Assembly: GCF_048077055.1 (NCBI RefSeq)
Contig: NZ_CP182236.1
Coordinates: forward strand, 3,348,001 to 3,412,000
Reading direction: 5' to 3'
Origin: Egbenema bharatensis
Lineage (GTDB): Bacteria > Cyanobacteriota > Cyanobacteriia > Elainellales > Elainellaceae
Length of the DNA stretch: 64,000 nt
Positions 1 to 8,793 of this stretch are shown one piece after another (position 1 is the first letter of the stretch; the number at the start of each line of letters is the position of its first letter). The notes under the pieces were generated by a model. That model was given only the letters and a program-made list of their open reading frames with translations. It was not told where the DNA came from and made no database searches. The position numbers and the translations under genes were made by a program.

Positions 1-70
1 GCAGACAAAAGATTGGATGCACCCGATCTAAATTCCGATCGCTCTCTGCGATTGGTCACCCCCGTCCCAA

Positions 71-1069
71 TCAAACCGTTGGCTGGAGGTCTGGTTGCCG
101 CGCTTCTCGTGCTTTAATGCGCACCGGAGTCAGCGTGTAAGGAGAATGGGGTTCTGGATAAAGTTTGGAGTACTTTGTGTCGTAATGCTGTACTTCCAGG
201 TAGTGCAAATTATTGGGGTGCGGTTTATATAAGTTGAAACATTCCAGCAAGCAAAAAGTCGCTGCACTTTCGAGAGGGCCGACCATGACGATCTGATTTT
301 TCCAGATCCGCTTCGATCGCGCCCAATATTTGATTTGCGCTTGAGACAAACAATACATGCCAGAGTGAGGATTCATACACTCAGCAAACTTGACACTGCC
401 AAGCTGAAATGCCGAAAGCCGATTCCATGCCATTTCAGACTCAATCGTCAGGTCAATATATCGCTTTGTGCCATCGAGAAATTCATAGCGATTGGGTAAA
501 AGCACATCCTGCACCGTGGCGTGTCGGTGAAAAGCTGCAATTTTATCCAGAAAAGAACCATCGTTAATCAAAATATCGTCTTCAATGAAGACAAACCAAT
601 CAAACTGATTGACGCAATCCACCAATTCATCTTGAACTCTAAAACCGACGTAGAGCGGATCGCAGCCAGGTTCTAGCTTGAGATGAATGCACTGCCGTTG
701 ATAGGCTGGCAGATATTGCACAACGTTTCGATGGGGTAAAGAACTAACGTTAATCGTCAAATTGCAGTGGGAAAAACTGGTGAGTAATCCATCAATTGTT
801 CGCCGCAATCGATCGATTCGGTAAGCCGCTTTTTGGGGGTTTTGGGCTTCCTCTACCGGAGCAATATGTGAGATATTCACAAGAACTCTGGGACGAGCGA
901 TCGATGGGGCGATCGGTTCGTCTAGAAACGCAATCAGAGGTCGCCGCTGGTAAAACATCATCAGCTTGCACTTGCGCTGAACCGCCTGTAAAAAGTTTTT
1001 AACAAGTGCATAAACAAAAAAGATAGTGTGAGCAACTGCTCGCTTGAAGGTGCGTTGCTGAGTCGCCAT
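71..1069 (-). CDS. Putative glycosyltransferase-like protein (GT-A-like)
   Basis: About 332 residues. I do not recognise a precise family. The middle contains FVFIEDDILINDG, a hydrophobic strand followed by an acidic EDD triad, which resembles the metal-binding DxD region of GT-A glycosyltransferases. The N-terminal 35 residues are basic and moderately hydrophobic and may anchor the protein at the membrane. The start at 1069 (MATQQRT) follows a GAGAAAAG purine stretch; an in-frame ATG at 1090 would add seven residues. It has no close operon partner, since a gap of about 550 bp separates it from the next gene. Transfer of a sugar onto a surface polysaccharide is a family-level guess, not shown by the sequence. 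Confidence 0.5.
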   Translation of the reverse strand: MATQQRTFKRAVAHTIFFVYALVKNFLQAVQRKCKLMMFYQRRPLIAFLDEPIAPSIARPRVLVNISHIAPVEEAQNPQKAAYRIDRLRRTIDGLLTSFSHCNLTINVSSLPHRNVVQYLPAYQRQCIHLKLEPGCDPLYVGFRVQDELVDCVNQFDWFVFIEDDILINDGSFLDKIAAFHRHATVQDVLLPNRYEFLDGTKRYIDLTIESEMAWNRLSAFQLGSVKFAECMNPHSGMYCLSQAQIKYWARSKRIWKNQIVMVGPLESAATFCLLECFNLYKPHPNNLHYLEVQHYDTKYSKLYPEPHSPYTLTPVRIKAREARQPDLQPTV

Positions 1070-1619
1070 AATTCTTTTCTCGTTAAACAATTTGTTTCGA
1101 TTCAGACCGATTTAAGCTGAATCCAGATACTAAATACCCTAACCAAATGCTCTGGCTGTTTCATGATGCTTTAGAGCGATCTTGATAGAAGCCAACCAAA
1201 ATCATTGCAAAGCAAAGGTATTATTTCTTAACCGAGCCCACAAGATAGATCAAGGGAAAGAAGATGTCAGCTGATCCTGACGAAGCAAACCGAATTAACC
1301 CTGATGAAGCAGCGAATGCTTAAAACAGATGATTAAAACAATCGCCCTGATAGCATTTCAACAAACTGGATATCGCAAAACTGAATAGCAGTTCAAGCTG
1401 AACCAGTGCCAAACGTAGATATAGAAATGCTACAACACAGATACCACGCGCTCCGGAATCAAACCAGCGAATCTGGAGCAAAACCGCCAAATTGCGTTGC
1501 CAAAAACTAGAACTCGCTGCCAAAGTACAGATTCTACAATCGATCAGCGACTTATCAAGTAATGTGACAAATTTATGCGAATTCGTCAACTTTAACGGCG
1601 AATTGTAGTTAACGTTACT
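1070..1619. other. Intergenic region, no supported gene
   Basis: About 550 bp between two minus-strand genes. It holds a 19-codon frame at 1264-1323 (plus strand, after AAGGGAAAG) made of two imperfect copies of CCTGA(C/T)GAAGCA. An 89-codon minus-strand frame at 1320-1589 has no recognisable similarity and a composition unlike the neighbouring proteins. Nothing else is seen. Confidence 0.5.
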
Positions 1620-3008
1620 TTAAACAATCTGATTGTGGCGAATGCAGGTAGAAAACCAATGAGCACTGGCTTTGGGGATGCGGGCCTGGGTGGCATAATC
1701 TACGTATACAATTCCAAATCGCCGATCGTATCCCCACGACCATTCAAAATTATCCATCAAGCTCCAGACGAAATATCCCTTCAGGGGGTAGCCTTCTCGG
1801 ATAGCGCGATGGGACGCAGATAGATACTGCCGCAGGTACAGAATGCGATCGCTGTCCATAACTTCACCCTGGGCAGTCAGCTCATCATCAGCCGCACAGC
1901 CGTTTTCGGTAATCAAAATCGGTAAATCCGATCGACCCAGCGTTTCGCTAATGTGTCGCACTCCCCAATAGAGGGATTCTGGAACGATCTGCAGCCAGGG
2001 CATATGCATCCGAGGGTAGCCTCTGGGAAAATCCAAAATTTCGTAGCCCGGAGCCTGCTCGATCGCCCGCACATAAACGCCACTGTAGACGTTAAATCCC
2101 AGAGCATCCAGGGGTTGATGGATGGTCGCTAAGTCCCCTTCCTGAATTTCCGGAGCAGCCTCCCCCATTTTTGCCAGCCAGTTGGAGGGATATTCCCCTG
2201 TTAAAGCCGGAAGCAGAATCCCGCCGTTATAGCCGCAGAAGGGAAAGGCCTGACGCGCCGCCTCACAATCGGCTGGGAGTTCCGTCAGCGGTACGGGCAC
2301 TGCAAAGTTATCCACTAAAGCCACCGAGCAGGGAACTGGAGAAGCCGATCGAATTGCCTGACATCCCAGACCGTGGGCCAGTAAGGCATGATGGGACGTT
2401 TGCCAAACCTGCTTTTGAGTCCTGACAACGGTTCCCGGCGCGTGAATGGGCACCTGCACCCCATAGCCAAAGTGGGTGAAGCACATGATTTCATTCAACG
2501 TCATCCAGTGCGTGATGCGATCGCCCAGGCGACTCACCACGGCTTCAGCATAGGCGGCAAAATCCTGAGCCATTTCGCGGCTTTGCCACGACCCGTAGCG
2601 ATCCTCCAGTGCTTGAGGACTATCCCAGTGAAACAACGTAGCGTGGGGTGTAATGTTGTACTTCCGCAGTTCATCCACCAGCCGTCGATAAAAATCCAGT
2701 GCCGCTTCATTTACAATTCCCCGTCCATCCGGCATCACGCGGGCCCAGGAAATGCTGAACCGATAGTGCTGAATCCCTAGCTCCGCCAGCAGCCGAATAT
2801 CCTCTGGGTAACGATGATAGTGATCACAGGCGATCGCTCCCGTCTGACCGTCCTGCACTCGTCCCGGAGTCGCACTGAAGGTATCCCAGACGCTGGGCTT
2901 CCGGCCATCGACCTCGGCGGCTCCCTCAATCTGATAGGCTGAAGTCGCAGCTCCCCAGACAAAATCTTCAGGAAATCGATCGCATTGCAGATCTAATTGC
3001 CGATCCAT
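1620..3008 (-). CDS. Glycoside hydrolase family 1 beta-glucosidase
   Basis: 462 residues, the usual size for a single-domain bacterial GH1 enzyme that hydrolyses beta-linked glucosides or galactosides in the cytoplasm. The N-terminus FVWGAATSAYQIEGA is the GH1 signature. The acid/base glutamate lies in TLNE at residues 170-173 and the nucleophile glutamate in ITENG at 366-370. DNFEWSWGYDRRFG near 419-432 forms the conserved aglycone-site loop. The acid/base motif reads NEI instead of the canonical NEP, a departure that may affect specificity. No signal peptide is visible. It is transcribed alone, divergently from the YbjN gene; the orphan sugar-binding lipoprotein about 3 kb away is a possible functional partner by inference only. 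Confidence 0.93.
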   Translation of the reverse strand: MDRQLDLQCDRFPEDFVWGAATSAYQIEGAAEVDGRKPSVWDTFSATPGRVQDGQTGAIACDHYHRYPEDIRLLAELGIQHYRFSISWARVMPDGRGIVNEAALDFYRRLVDELRKYNITPHATLFHWDSPQALEDRYGSWQSREMAQDFAAYAEAVVSRLGDRITHWMTLNEIMCFTHFGYGVQVPIHAPGTVVRTQKQVWQTSHHALLAHGLGCQAIRSASPVPCSVALVDNFAVPVPLTELPADCEAARQAFPFCGYNGGILLPALTGEYPSNWLAKMGEAAPEIQEGDLATIHQPLDALGFNVYSGVYVRAIEQAPGYEILDFPRGYPRMHMPWLQIVPESLYWGVRHISETLGRSDLPILITENGCAADDELTAQGEVMDSDRILYLRQYLSASHRAIREGYPLKGYFVWSLMDNFEWSWGYDRRFGIVYVDYATQARIPKASAHWFSTCIRHNQIV

Positions 3009-3110
3009 TGGTTACAAAACCCTAAAAAAATTGACAGGTTAGAGCGGATTTAGGTTCTTAGCCGTTAGAGTTGGTGTAGTCAACGTTCACTTTCGCTAAA
3101 CCAAGCTGTT

Positions 3111-3584
3111 ATGACTGCTTACGACCTTGAACTGAATCCGTCCAATGATTCCAGTCCATCTGATACGGATATTAACCCAAATTGCGTAGAGCTGATTGAA
3201 ACAGTAATCTCCAGCCTGCAAGAGGATCAGAGTGCAATGGTTAGCCATACGGATAGTGGCTATGTATGGAAGTTTAAGTATGGCAGTGTAGAGGTGTTTG
3301 TTCAGCTTCTAGGACTGAACGAGGAAGATGAACTGACGGTCTGGTCGCCAGTGTTAAAGTTGCCAGTCAAAAACGAAGATCAGCTCATGCGAAAGCTGAT
3401 GGAAATGAACTGGAGTGGCACGTTTGAGTCCCGCTTCGCTGTATTTGATGATTATGTGGTGATTTGCGCCAAACGCACCTTAGCTGGAATTACCCCAGGG
3501 GAAGTATCCCGCAACATTACCATCGTGGCAACGATCGCCGATGACAATGACGAAGCATTGCAGGCAGAATTCGAAGCGGTTTAA
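3111..3584 (+). CDS. YbjN domain-containing protein
   Basis: 157 residues, acidic, with no signal peptide or membrane segment. The region from about residue 25 to 150 (ELIETVISSLQED, then alternating strands and a helix, ending in NITIVATIADDND) matches the YbjN / type III secretion chaperone-like fold common in cyanobacteria. The biochemical role of this family is not established. The ATG is preceded by a spacer without a strong Shine-Dalgarno. It is monocistronic and followed by a repeat-rich gap. Confidence 0.7.
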   Translation: MTAYDLELNPSNDSSPSDTDINPNCVELIETVISSLQEDQSAMVSHTDSGYVWKFKYGSVEVFVQLLGLNEEDELTVWSPVLKLPVKNEDQLMRKLMEMNWSGTFESRFAVFDDYVVICAKRTLAGITPGEVSRNITIVATIADDNDEALQAEFEAV

Positions 3585-3987
3585 CCTGAAACAATCGCAA
3601 CGCGACTGGCTGAAATTTTGAGTCAGGCAAACCGTAGCGCAGGCATCTTGTCTACCATCAGAACAAGCCGCAGGCATCTTGTCTGCCATTAGAACAAGCC
3701 GCGGATTGCAATTTAACAAAACTGGGTTGATCAGGATCACTGAAACCTTGCTCAACTTCCAGCTGAATTACTTCGATCCAGGCGGGTGTATCTCACTTTT
3801 GCATTTACATAATCAATATCTCGCTGGCAGGCAAGATGCCTGCGCTACGGAAATCAATTTGCATCAATGGGATGCTCCCAAGCGGGCTGACACTATTCGG
3901 CATGGCTCCCTTCCTGGTATGACGATCGCGTTAGTCGGGTTGTGGTATCTTAGCGAGAACTAACCTACTGACATTACGAGAGATTTC
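3585..3987. other. Repeat-rich intergenic region
   Basis: 403 bp without a gene. It contains two tandem 31-bp units (3639-3669 and 3670-3700), each carrying GCAGGCATCTTGTCT, and then a MITE-like element (3784-3879, listed separately). The GCAGGCATCTTG / CAAGATGCCTGC core recurs elsewhere in the window. Confidence 0.7.
3784..3879. repeat. MITE-like palindromic repeat, family B copy 1
   Basis: 96 bp starting GGGTGTATCTCACTTTTGCA and ending TGCATCAATGGGATGCTCCC. The two ends are imperfect inverted repeats (GGGTGTATC against GGGAGCATC). The centre holds GGCAGGCAAGATGCCTGC, itself a near-perfect palindrome, followed by GCTACGGAAATC. Related copies lie at 17506-17645 and 44026-44123, with core-only copies near 46087 and 57228. 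It has no coding capacity, consistent with a non-autonomous element. Confidence 0.75.
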
Positions 3988-4281
3988 ATGCAGGATTTGA
4001 AAGCAGAACTGGCAACTATGGTGGATGAAGCCGAGTGGGAATGGCTGATTCCTCATGTACAACGGGATGCTGTGGTGATTGTAACTTCTGGATTAGAACT
4101 GGTGGATGTGGGTGTTGCTCTGGCCAGTGATGATGTAATGGCCGTGCAACGGTGGATTAGTGAGCAGTTAATTTACAAACCCACTTCAGAACAATTGGCA
4201 GACTGGGGAAACGATCGCAACCATCGGTTTAACGCCTTGATTGTACAGCCCTATGTGCTGGTGCAGGATTTAGCCGCATAG
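3988..4281 (+). CDS. DUF2288 family protein
   Basis: 97 residues, cytoplasmic, acidic. The pattern DEAEWEWLIPHVQRDAVV, then DVGVALASDD, then EQLIYKPTSEQLADW and a final PYVLVQ matches the DUF2288 family, which is widespread in cyanobacteria and some proteobacteria and has no known function. It lies 58 bp upstream of the Uma2 gene on the same strand, so the two may be co-transcribed. Confidence 0.75.
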   Translation: MQDLKAELATMVDEAEWEWLIPHVQRDAVVIVTSGLELVDVGVALASDDVMAVQRWISEQLIYKPTSEQLADWGNDRNHRFNALIVQPYVLVQDLAA

Positions 4282-4339
4282 CGTTCACTCGATCGCTACA
4301 GTGAAGTTAGTGCCGACGACTAGAGAGGGAAAAGGGACT

Positions 4340-5179
4340 ATGGTATCTTCGGCAACGTCTATTTCAAAAAGCGATCGAGCTACAGAATTGGCAGAAGCCG
4401 GTTGGCGCTATGAAACCGTCAACGATACCGATGGCACGACTGCGCTGATTCAAGTTCCCCTGACTCCAGAAGAATTCTTGCACCCCAAGGAAGGCTATCG
4501 CTTGCCCAACAGTACCCTTCATGATCAGATTGCAGGCGATGCCAGAGATATGCTGACTCGTCGCTATGCCGATCGCCCGGAAGTTGGCGTATTTCGAGAT
4601 TTGCTGATTGAGTGGGAACCTCCAGAGTTGAGGGATCACTGTCCCGATACCTTTGTGGCCTTTGGAATTCAAAACCGGGATCAAAATCGGCAAAAGTTTA
4701 TTGTTGTCAATGAGGGAGTACGCCCCACCCTGGTGATAGAAGTCGTTTCGCCGCGCTACCGCAAAGAAGATCGGGAAATTAAGGTCGTCGAATATGCCCG
4801 TGCGGGAGTGCAGGAGTACGTGATTATCGATCGGCGAACCTATCGGGGGCAATTACTGGAGGAAGTCCTGGGCTACCGGCTGGTGGCAGGACACTATCAG
4901 CCCATCACACCTGATGACGATGGACGGATTCTGTGTGAAACGGTGCGGCTGTGGATGAGTTTGCGAGACGGTCAGCTGCTGATGGAAGATGCGGATAATG
5001 GTCAACGCCTGAAGACTTCTCTGGAATTAGAGGCAGAAAATCGAGAGCTGGAAGCAAAGAACCGAGAACTGGAAGCAGCCAAACAGCAGGCAGAGCAGCA
5101 GGCGATCGACCTGGCGGCCCAGTTAGCGCGCTACCAGTCCCAGTTTGGGAATTTACCAGAACCCAATCCACCTGAATAG
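4340..5179 (+). CDS. Uma2 family (DUF820) restriction endonuclease-like protein
   Basis: 279 residues from the ATG at 4340, chosen over an upstream in-frame GTG at 4301 because GAGAGGGAAAAGG lies just before it. The core has the PD-(D/E)xK nuclease-like arrangement of Uma2 proteins: PDTFVAFG supplies the aspartate, LVIEVVSP the E-x-V-S strand, and YARAGVQEYVIID the closing helix and strand. The last 60 residues form a charged coiled coil of repeated ELEAENRELEAK units ending QFGNLPE, a common tail in cyanobacterial members. These genes are multicopy in cyanobacteria and their biological role is unclear; a decayed relative sits at 13348. The 3' end is convergent with the sugar-binding lipoprotein gene, 19 bp apart. 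Confidence 0.85.
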   Translation: MVSSATSISKSDRATELAEAGWRYETVNDTDGTTALIQVPLTPEEFLHPKEGYRLPNSTLHDQIAGDARDMLTRRYADRPEVGVFRDLLIEWEPPELRDHCPDTFVAFGIQNRDQNRQKFIVVNEGVRPTLVIEVVSPRYRKEDREIKVVEYARAGVQEYVIIDRRTYRGQLLEEVLGYRLVAGHYQPITPDDDGRILCETVRLWMSLRDGQLLMEDADNGQRLKTSLELEAENRELEAKNRELEAAKQQAEQQAIDLAAQLARYQSQFGNLPEPNPPE

Positions 5180-5198
5180 AATCCGTCCGTTGGCTTAC

Positions 5199-6497
5199 CT
5201 ATCGCTCATTCCACTCTGCCGCAGCATCTTCAACCGCCTGCTCAACGGTCTTTTCCCCCAGCATTGCCCCTTGCAAGTTGTCGTACACGATCTTCTGTAA
5301 CTCTTTGATGTCCTTAATGGTGGGCAGCAATACTTCAGCATCCTGAAGCTGTCTGGCACTGACCGATCGCGCTTTCTCCAGGGTTGAAGCATCCGCAGAC
5401 ACCTCGGTAAAGTAGCTATCCTGGGCAGCGGCAACGGTGGAGGGCAGGACATTGGCAGCCTTGGCAAACTCCAGTTGGTTGGTGTCGTTGGTCAGGAACA
5501 GGGCAAAGTCAACGGCGGCATCGGGTTGATCGGTATTGCGGGGAATCACGACATTCATCACCGCCACATTTTTCTTACCCGTTGAACCAGAAATTTGATC
5601 GGCTGTTTCAGATACTTCCGCGATCGCCGGAGCATTGGTTCTGACCGTTTCCAGGAACTGGGGCCCGGTGGTCAAAAACGCCAACTCTCCCGCCTGATAG
5701 AGTTCGATCGCCCGTCTGTGTCCCTGCGTCAGGGCTTCTCTGGGCATTAGTCCTTCCTGGTAGAGATCCGTCCAGTACTGAAAAACCGCTCTCCCTTCCG
5801 GACTGTCGAACGCCGCATTCCCTTGCTCATCAATCAATTCCGCTCCCATCTGAACAAAGGATTGCAGCACCTCTGCCGAGTCTTCCGGCACAAAGGTTTT
5901 GAAGAAGGCATATTTCCCAGTCCGTTCCCGAATTTGCTGCGCGGCTTGAGCCAGTTCTTCGTAGGTGGTCGGCGGTTCATCAATTCCAGCCTGTTCTAGC
6001 AAATCCTGGTTGTAAATGGTGACATTCGTTGTCAGATACCAGGGTAGCCCAAAGGTTTTGCCATCCAGCGTATTCGCCTGCCAGATGTTGGGTAAATAGG
6101 CTTGTCGATCGCCCTCGGAAATGCGATCGTCCAGTTCCAGCCAGGCATTGCGTCCCGCCAGTTGAGCCGCAAAATCAGGATTCAGGTTCACCACATCAGG
6201 AGCTGTTCCCGCCGAAACTGCGGTCAGAATTCGGCTCTGCATATCTCCCCAGGGCACATCGACCCAGCGCACCGTCACTCCTGGGTTTTCACTCTCAAAT
6301 TGCGCAATCAGCTGATTGAAATAGTCTGTGAATTGAGGTTGAAGCTGCATCGTCCAAAATTCCACCTCGGCGGTTCCTGAAGCGGATGGGTTGGACTGAG
6401 TCGAAGCGTTGGGGCTACAACTGCTGATCGCCCAGCTCATGACCAGACCAAGCAGGGCAAGTATTCCGAACGTTTTCCAGGTTTTGCGTCGTCTCAT
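5199..6497 (-). CDS. Sugar ABC transporter substrate-binding lipoprotein
   Basis: 432 residues from the ATG at 6497, which has AGGA eight bases upstream; a GTG eight codons earlier also keeps the frame. The N-terminus is basic (MRRRKTWK), then hydrophobic, then a lipobox ending ISSC, so it should be a lipoprotein facing the periplasm. The rest is a family 1 extracellular solute-binding protein (MalE/UgpB-like): VEFWTMQLQPQFTDYFNQ, the APDVVNLNP hinge region, and GLPWYLTTNVTIYNQDLLEQ. The ligand is probably a sugar or oligosaccharide, or a polyol. No permease or ATPase gene adjoins it, so it must work with components encoded elsewhere. Confidence 0.88.
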   Translation of the reverse strand: MRRRKTWKTFGILALLGLVMSWAISSCSPNASTQSNPSASGTAEVEFWTMQLQPQFTDYFNQLIAQFESENPGVTVRWVDVPWGDMQSRILTAVSAGTAPDVVNLNPDFAAQLAGRNAWLELDDRISEGDRQAYLPNIWQANTLDGKTFGLPWYLTTNVTIYNQDLLEQAGIDEPPTTYEELAQAAQQIRERTGKYAFFKTFVPEDSAEVLQSFVQMGAELIDEQGNAAFDSPEGRAVFQYWTDLYQEGLMPREALTQGHRRAIELYQAGELAFLTTGPQFLETVRTNAPAIAEVSETADQISGSTGKKNVAVMNVVIPRNTDQPDAAVDFALFLTNDTNQLEFAKAANVLPSTVAAAQDSYFTEVSADASTLEKARSVSARQLQDAEVLLPTIKDIKELQKIVYDNLQGAMLGEKTVEQAVEDAAAEWNER

Positions 6498-6929
6498 GGG
6501 CGGGTTCCTGACAGTCACCACTTTGATTTAACTTCACTAGATTAACCTGAGGGATGGATGCGCGAGAACAGTTAGAAAATGAACAATTGAAAAGATAGCA
6601 GTTGAAACCATCGCTCAGTTTCTTTCGGGAGGTCTGGGCAGGAAGTCCAGTTTGAGCAAACGAGGGAATGCTCGATCGGACACAATAAGTCCATAAGGGG
6701 AGCATGTCACGTTTGCAAGTCTAACCCTCATCCCCTAACCCCTTTTCCCAAGCGGGGAGAAGGGGAACCGGATTGAAGTCCCTCTCCCAAAGGGTGAGGG
6801 ATTTAGGGTGAGGGCGACAAAAGTGACATGCTCCCGTCTATAAGTCCATCGGTTCATAGATCCCTAGGTTCATAAATCCCTAGGCAGTTTATTTAAAGTC
6901 GTCCGCTTCGATCGACGTGGAGAGTTGAT
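6498..6929. other. Intergenic region containing a MITE-like repeat
   Basis: 432 bp between divergent genes. It contains the family A repeat (6698-6835) and, next to it, two short direct repeats of TTCATA(G/A)ATCCCTAGG at about 6854-6882. A promoter for each flanking gene must lie here, but no clear -35/-10 pair was identified. Confidence 0.6.
6698..6835. repeat. MITE-like palindromic repeat, family A copy 1
   Basis: 138 bp with terminal inverted repeats: the left end GGGAGCATGTCACGTTTG pairs with the right end CAAAAGTGACATGCTCCC with one mismatch. Internal arms (ACCCTCATCCCCTAACCCC and the opposite AGGGATTTAGGGTGAGGG) extend the palindrome, so the whole element can fold as a hairpin. The flanks carry a near 8-bp direct repeat (TCCATAAG left, TCTATAAG right, within a base of the boundary). 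A second copy lies at 50511-50646. Confidence 0.8.
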
Positions 6930-7714
6930 ATGCGTCTCAGTGCAGGATGTGAAATTTCCTTTGAAGCAAGTGCCTCAACACCGGCTATTTTCATGCTTCG
7001 ACCCCGCAGTGGCTATGGCCAGTGGGTGATCCGCGAGGAGTATTTGCTGGAGCCGAGTGTGCCCGTTACAGAATACACCGATAGCTATGGTAACTTGAGC
7101 CAACGACTGGTGATTCCGCCCGGAACCTTTCAAGTTCGATCGATCGCCTGTGTGGAAACTGCCGATGCAATTGATGTAGATTTTGATGCCCCCTATGTTT
7201 CCGCCGAAGCCCTGCCAGAAACAGTGCTGCAATTTCTATTGCCCAGTCGCTACTGTCAGTCCGATCAGTTGGGGGATCTGGCAAGTGAGATTGTGGCCAA
7301 TGCAACGCCGGGTTATGCCCAGGTGGAAACCATTCGGCAGTGGATTCAGTCTCATGTTACCTATGAGTATGGCACCAGCGATGCCTCGACCTCAGCGATC
7401 GACACTGCCAGTAGTCGCATAGGCGTTTGCCGAGATTTCACTCATCTGGGCATTGCTCTCTGCCGTAGTTTGAACATTCCTGCCCGCATGGTTGTAGGGT
7501 ACTTATATCAGCTTGACCCAATGGATTTACACGCCTGGTTTGAAGCCTATGTTGGCAATCGATGGTATACCTTTGATGCCACGCAGAAAGAGCCACGGGG
7601 CAACCGGATTACGATCGCCTATGGCCGGGATGCTGCCGATGTGGCCCTCTGCACCCAATTGGGCCGATGCAGTTGCAGAAAATGCGGGTCTGGGTGGACG
7701 CGGAAGGAGCCTGA
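6930..7714 (+). CDS. Transglutaminase-like cysteine protease family protein (frameshifted)
   Basis: An N-terminal beta-rich domain of about 110 residues is followed by a transglutaminase core with the full catalytic triad: Cys167 in SRIGVCRDF, His201 in DLHAWFEAY and Asp216 in YTFDATQ. Such proteins act as cysteine peptidases or isopeptidases; the substrate here is unknown. As sequenced, the frame runs on to 7910 with a low-complexity tail after CTQLG. Adding one C to the GGGCC at 7661-7665 restores LGPMQLQKMRVWVDAEGA and a stop at 7712-7714, giving 261 residues, a normal family length. The restored stop is 5 bp before the next ATG (7720), which has its own AAGGAG, so the two genes look like an operon. 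The indel is probably a sequence error. Confidence 0.85.
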
Positions 7715-7719
7715 ACTGG

Positions 7720-8472
7720 ATGAGCCAGATGAACCAGATGAACCAGAACAGCACTATAGAACCCACTTCGCTCCAGCCACCCGAAGATTATCCCGTTACC
7801 CTTTGGGAAACCATTGGGATCATTATGGGTGCAATTGTTCTGGTCGTCATTGGGGTGGCAGGATTGGGGGTAAAAGCAGTCCAGAATGCCTACGAACCCG
7901 AACGAGCTGAAGCGATCGCCCACAGTTTGATTACCTATGATTTGCGGGATGGCAGGGGACAATTCGGCACGAACGTTGGCGGTGCCAGGATTGCCGTTAT
8001 CTCCAGCAATGAACCCCCGGCGGAGATCTCTCCTTCCCTGCGGAATCAAGCAGAATCCCTGCCCCATTCGATCGAGCTATTGGTGGCCCGCATTCCAGTC
8101 AGCCAGGAATCAGAATCGTTGGAACTCGAAGCGGATATTTCCCACGGATTTTTCTCTGGGTTCTCATTCCTGCATCAGGTGGATGGTGTATTTGAGGTGA
8201 CAACCCAGCGCACCGAATACAGAGAATTTTGCGGCGGTTTATCGCCAGTGATTCTTCAACGGGGAGTGCTTACCCTACCCGACCAAAGCACCCTACCCGC
8301 TGTTCGGTATGGGGTAGAGGCAAAACGAGAAACCGATCACTACATCGCAATTATTACCGCCGTCGGTCAAAACGCTTCCAGCAATGCGATCGAACTGTTT
8401 CGCTCCATTCGTTGCACAACCGTTCCTCCCTCCTCACCCCTCACTCAACAAAGCTTCACAATAAACCCGTAA
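7720..8472 (+). CDS. Membrane-anchored protein of unknown function
   Basis: 250 residues from the ATG at 7720, chosen because AAGGAG lies ten bases upstream; the open frame extends further 5' but overlaps the transglutaminase gene. Residues about 23-48 (LWETIGIIMGAIVLVVIGVA) form a single transmembrane helix near the N-terminus. The remaining roughly 200 residues are soluble, with conserved-looking segments such as YREFCGGLSPVILQRG. I recognise no family. Its position directly after the transglutaminase-like gene suggests a shared function. The 3' end overlaps the PatD gene on the opposite strand by 39 bp. Confidence 0.7.
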   Translation: MSQMNQMNQNSTIEPTSLQPPEDYPVTLWETIGIIMGAIVLVVIGVAGLGVKAVQNAYEPERAEAIAHSLITYDLRDGRGQFGTNVGGARIAVISSNEPPAEISPSLRNQAESLPHSIELLVARIPVSQESESLELEADISHGFFSGFSFLHQVDGVFEVTTQRTEYREFCGGLSPVILQRGVLTLPDQSTLPAVRYGVEAKRETDHYIAIITAVGQNASSNAIELFRSIRCTTVPPSSPLTQQSFTINP

Positions 8473-8793
8473 CCGCTCCAATCGCTCCCCCATCTGCTGC
8501 TGTCGCTGGGTTGAAGTTGCACTTTGGCGAGAAGCCTGGAGGAACATCACATCCATTCCCAGTAAACGCAATTGCTTATTAATCTCCGTGTAATAGGATT
8601 GGGCGTTGGTACTCTGCTGGGGATCAAGCCCATCTAAACCGAGATCAAGCACGGTTTGAAAAGACTGTTGAACAGCCTGAAAGCTTTTATGAATCAGGGG
8701 TTTAGGTGAATTGGGATCACGAAAAACGCCGCTGAATTGCTCCAGCGATCGCTCGAATGCGGTATAAGCCTGCTGGTAGGTCTCTGGGAGCAT
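8434..8793 (-). CDS. patD: PatD family protein (heterocyst frequency control protein-like)
   Basis: 119 residues, all helical. The C-terminal half SYYTEINKQLRLLGMDVMF, then QASRQSATSTQRQQQM and LRVYCEALL, matches the cyanobacterial PatD family, first described as affecting heterocyst frequency in Anabaena but also present in cyanobacteria without heterocysts, where its role is unclear. No signal peptide. The gene is monocistronic and convergent with the preceding membrane protein gene. Confidence 0.7.
   Translation of the reverse strand: MLPETYQQAYTAFERSLEQFSGVFRDPNSPKPLIHKSFQAVQQSFQTVLDLGLDGLDPQQSTNAQSYYTEINKQLRLLGMDVMFLQASRQSATSTQRQQQMGERLERLRVYCEALLSEG

Noticed and set aside
1264..1323. 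19-codon frame with a purine-rich leader
   Set aside because: Built of two imperfect DNA repeats and without a recognisable peptide family; kept only as a note on the intergenic region.
1320..1589. 89-codon minus-strand frame
   Set aside because: No family resemblance, no ribosome site and hydrophobic, cysteine-rich composition typical of a chance frame.
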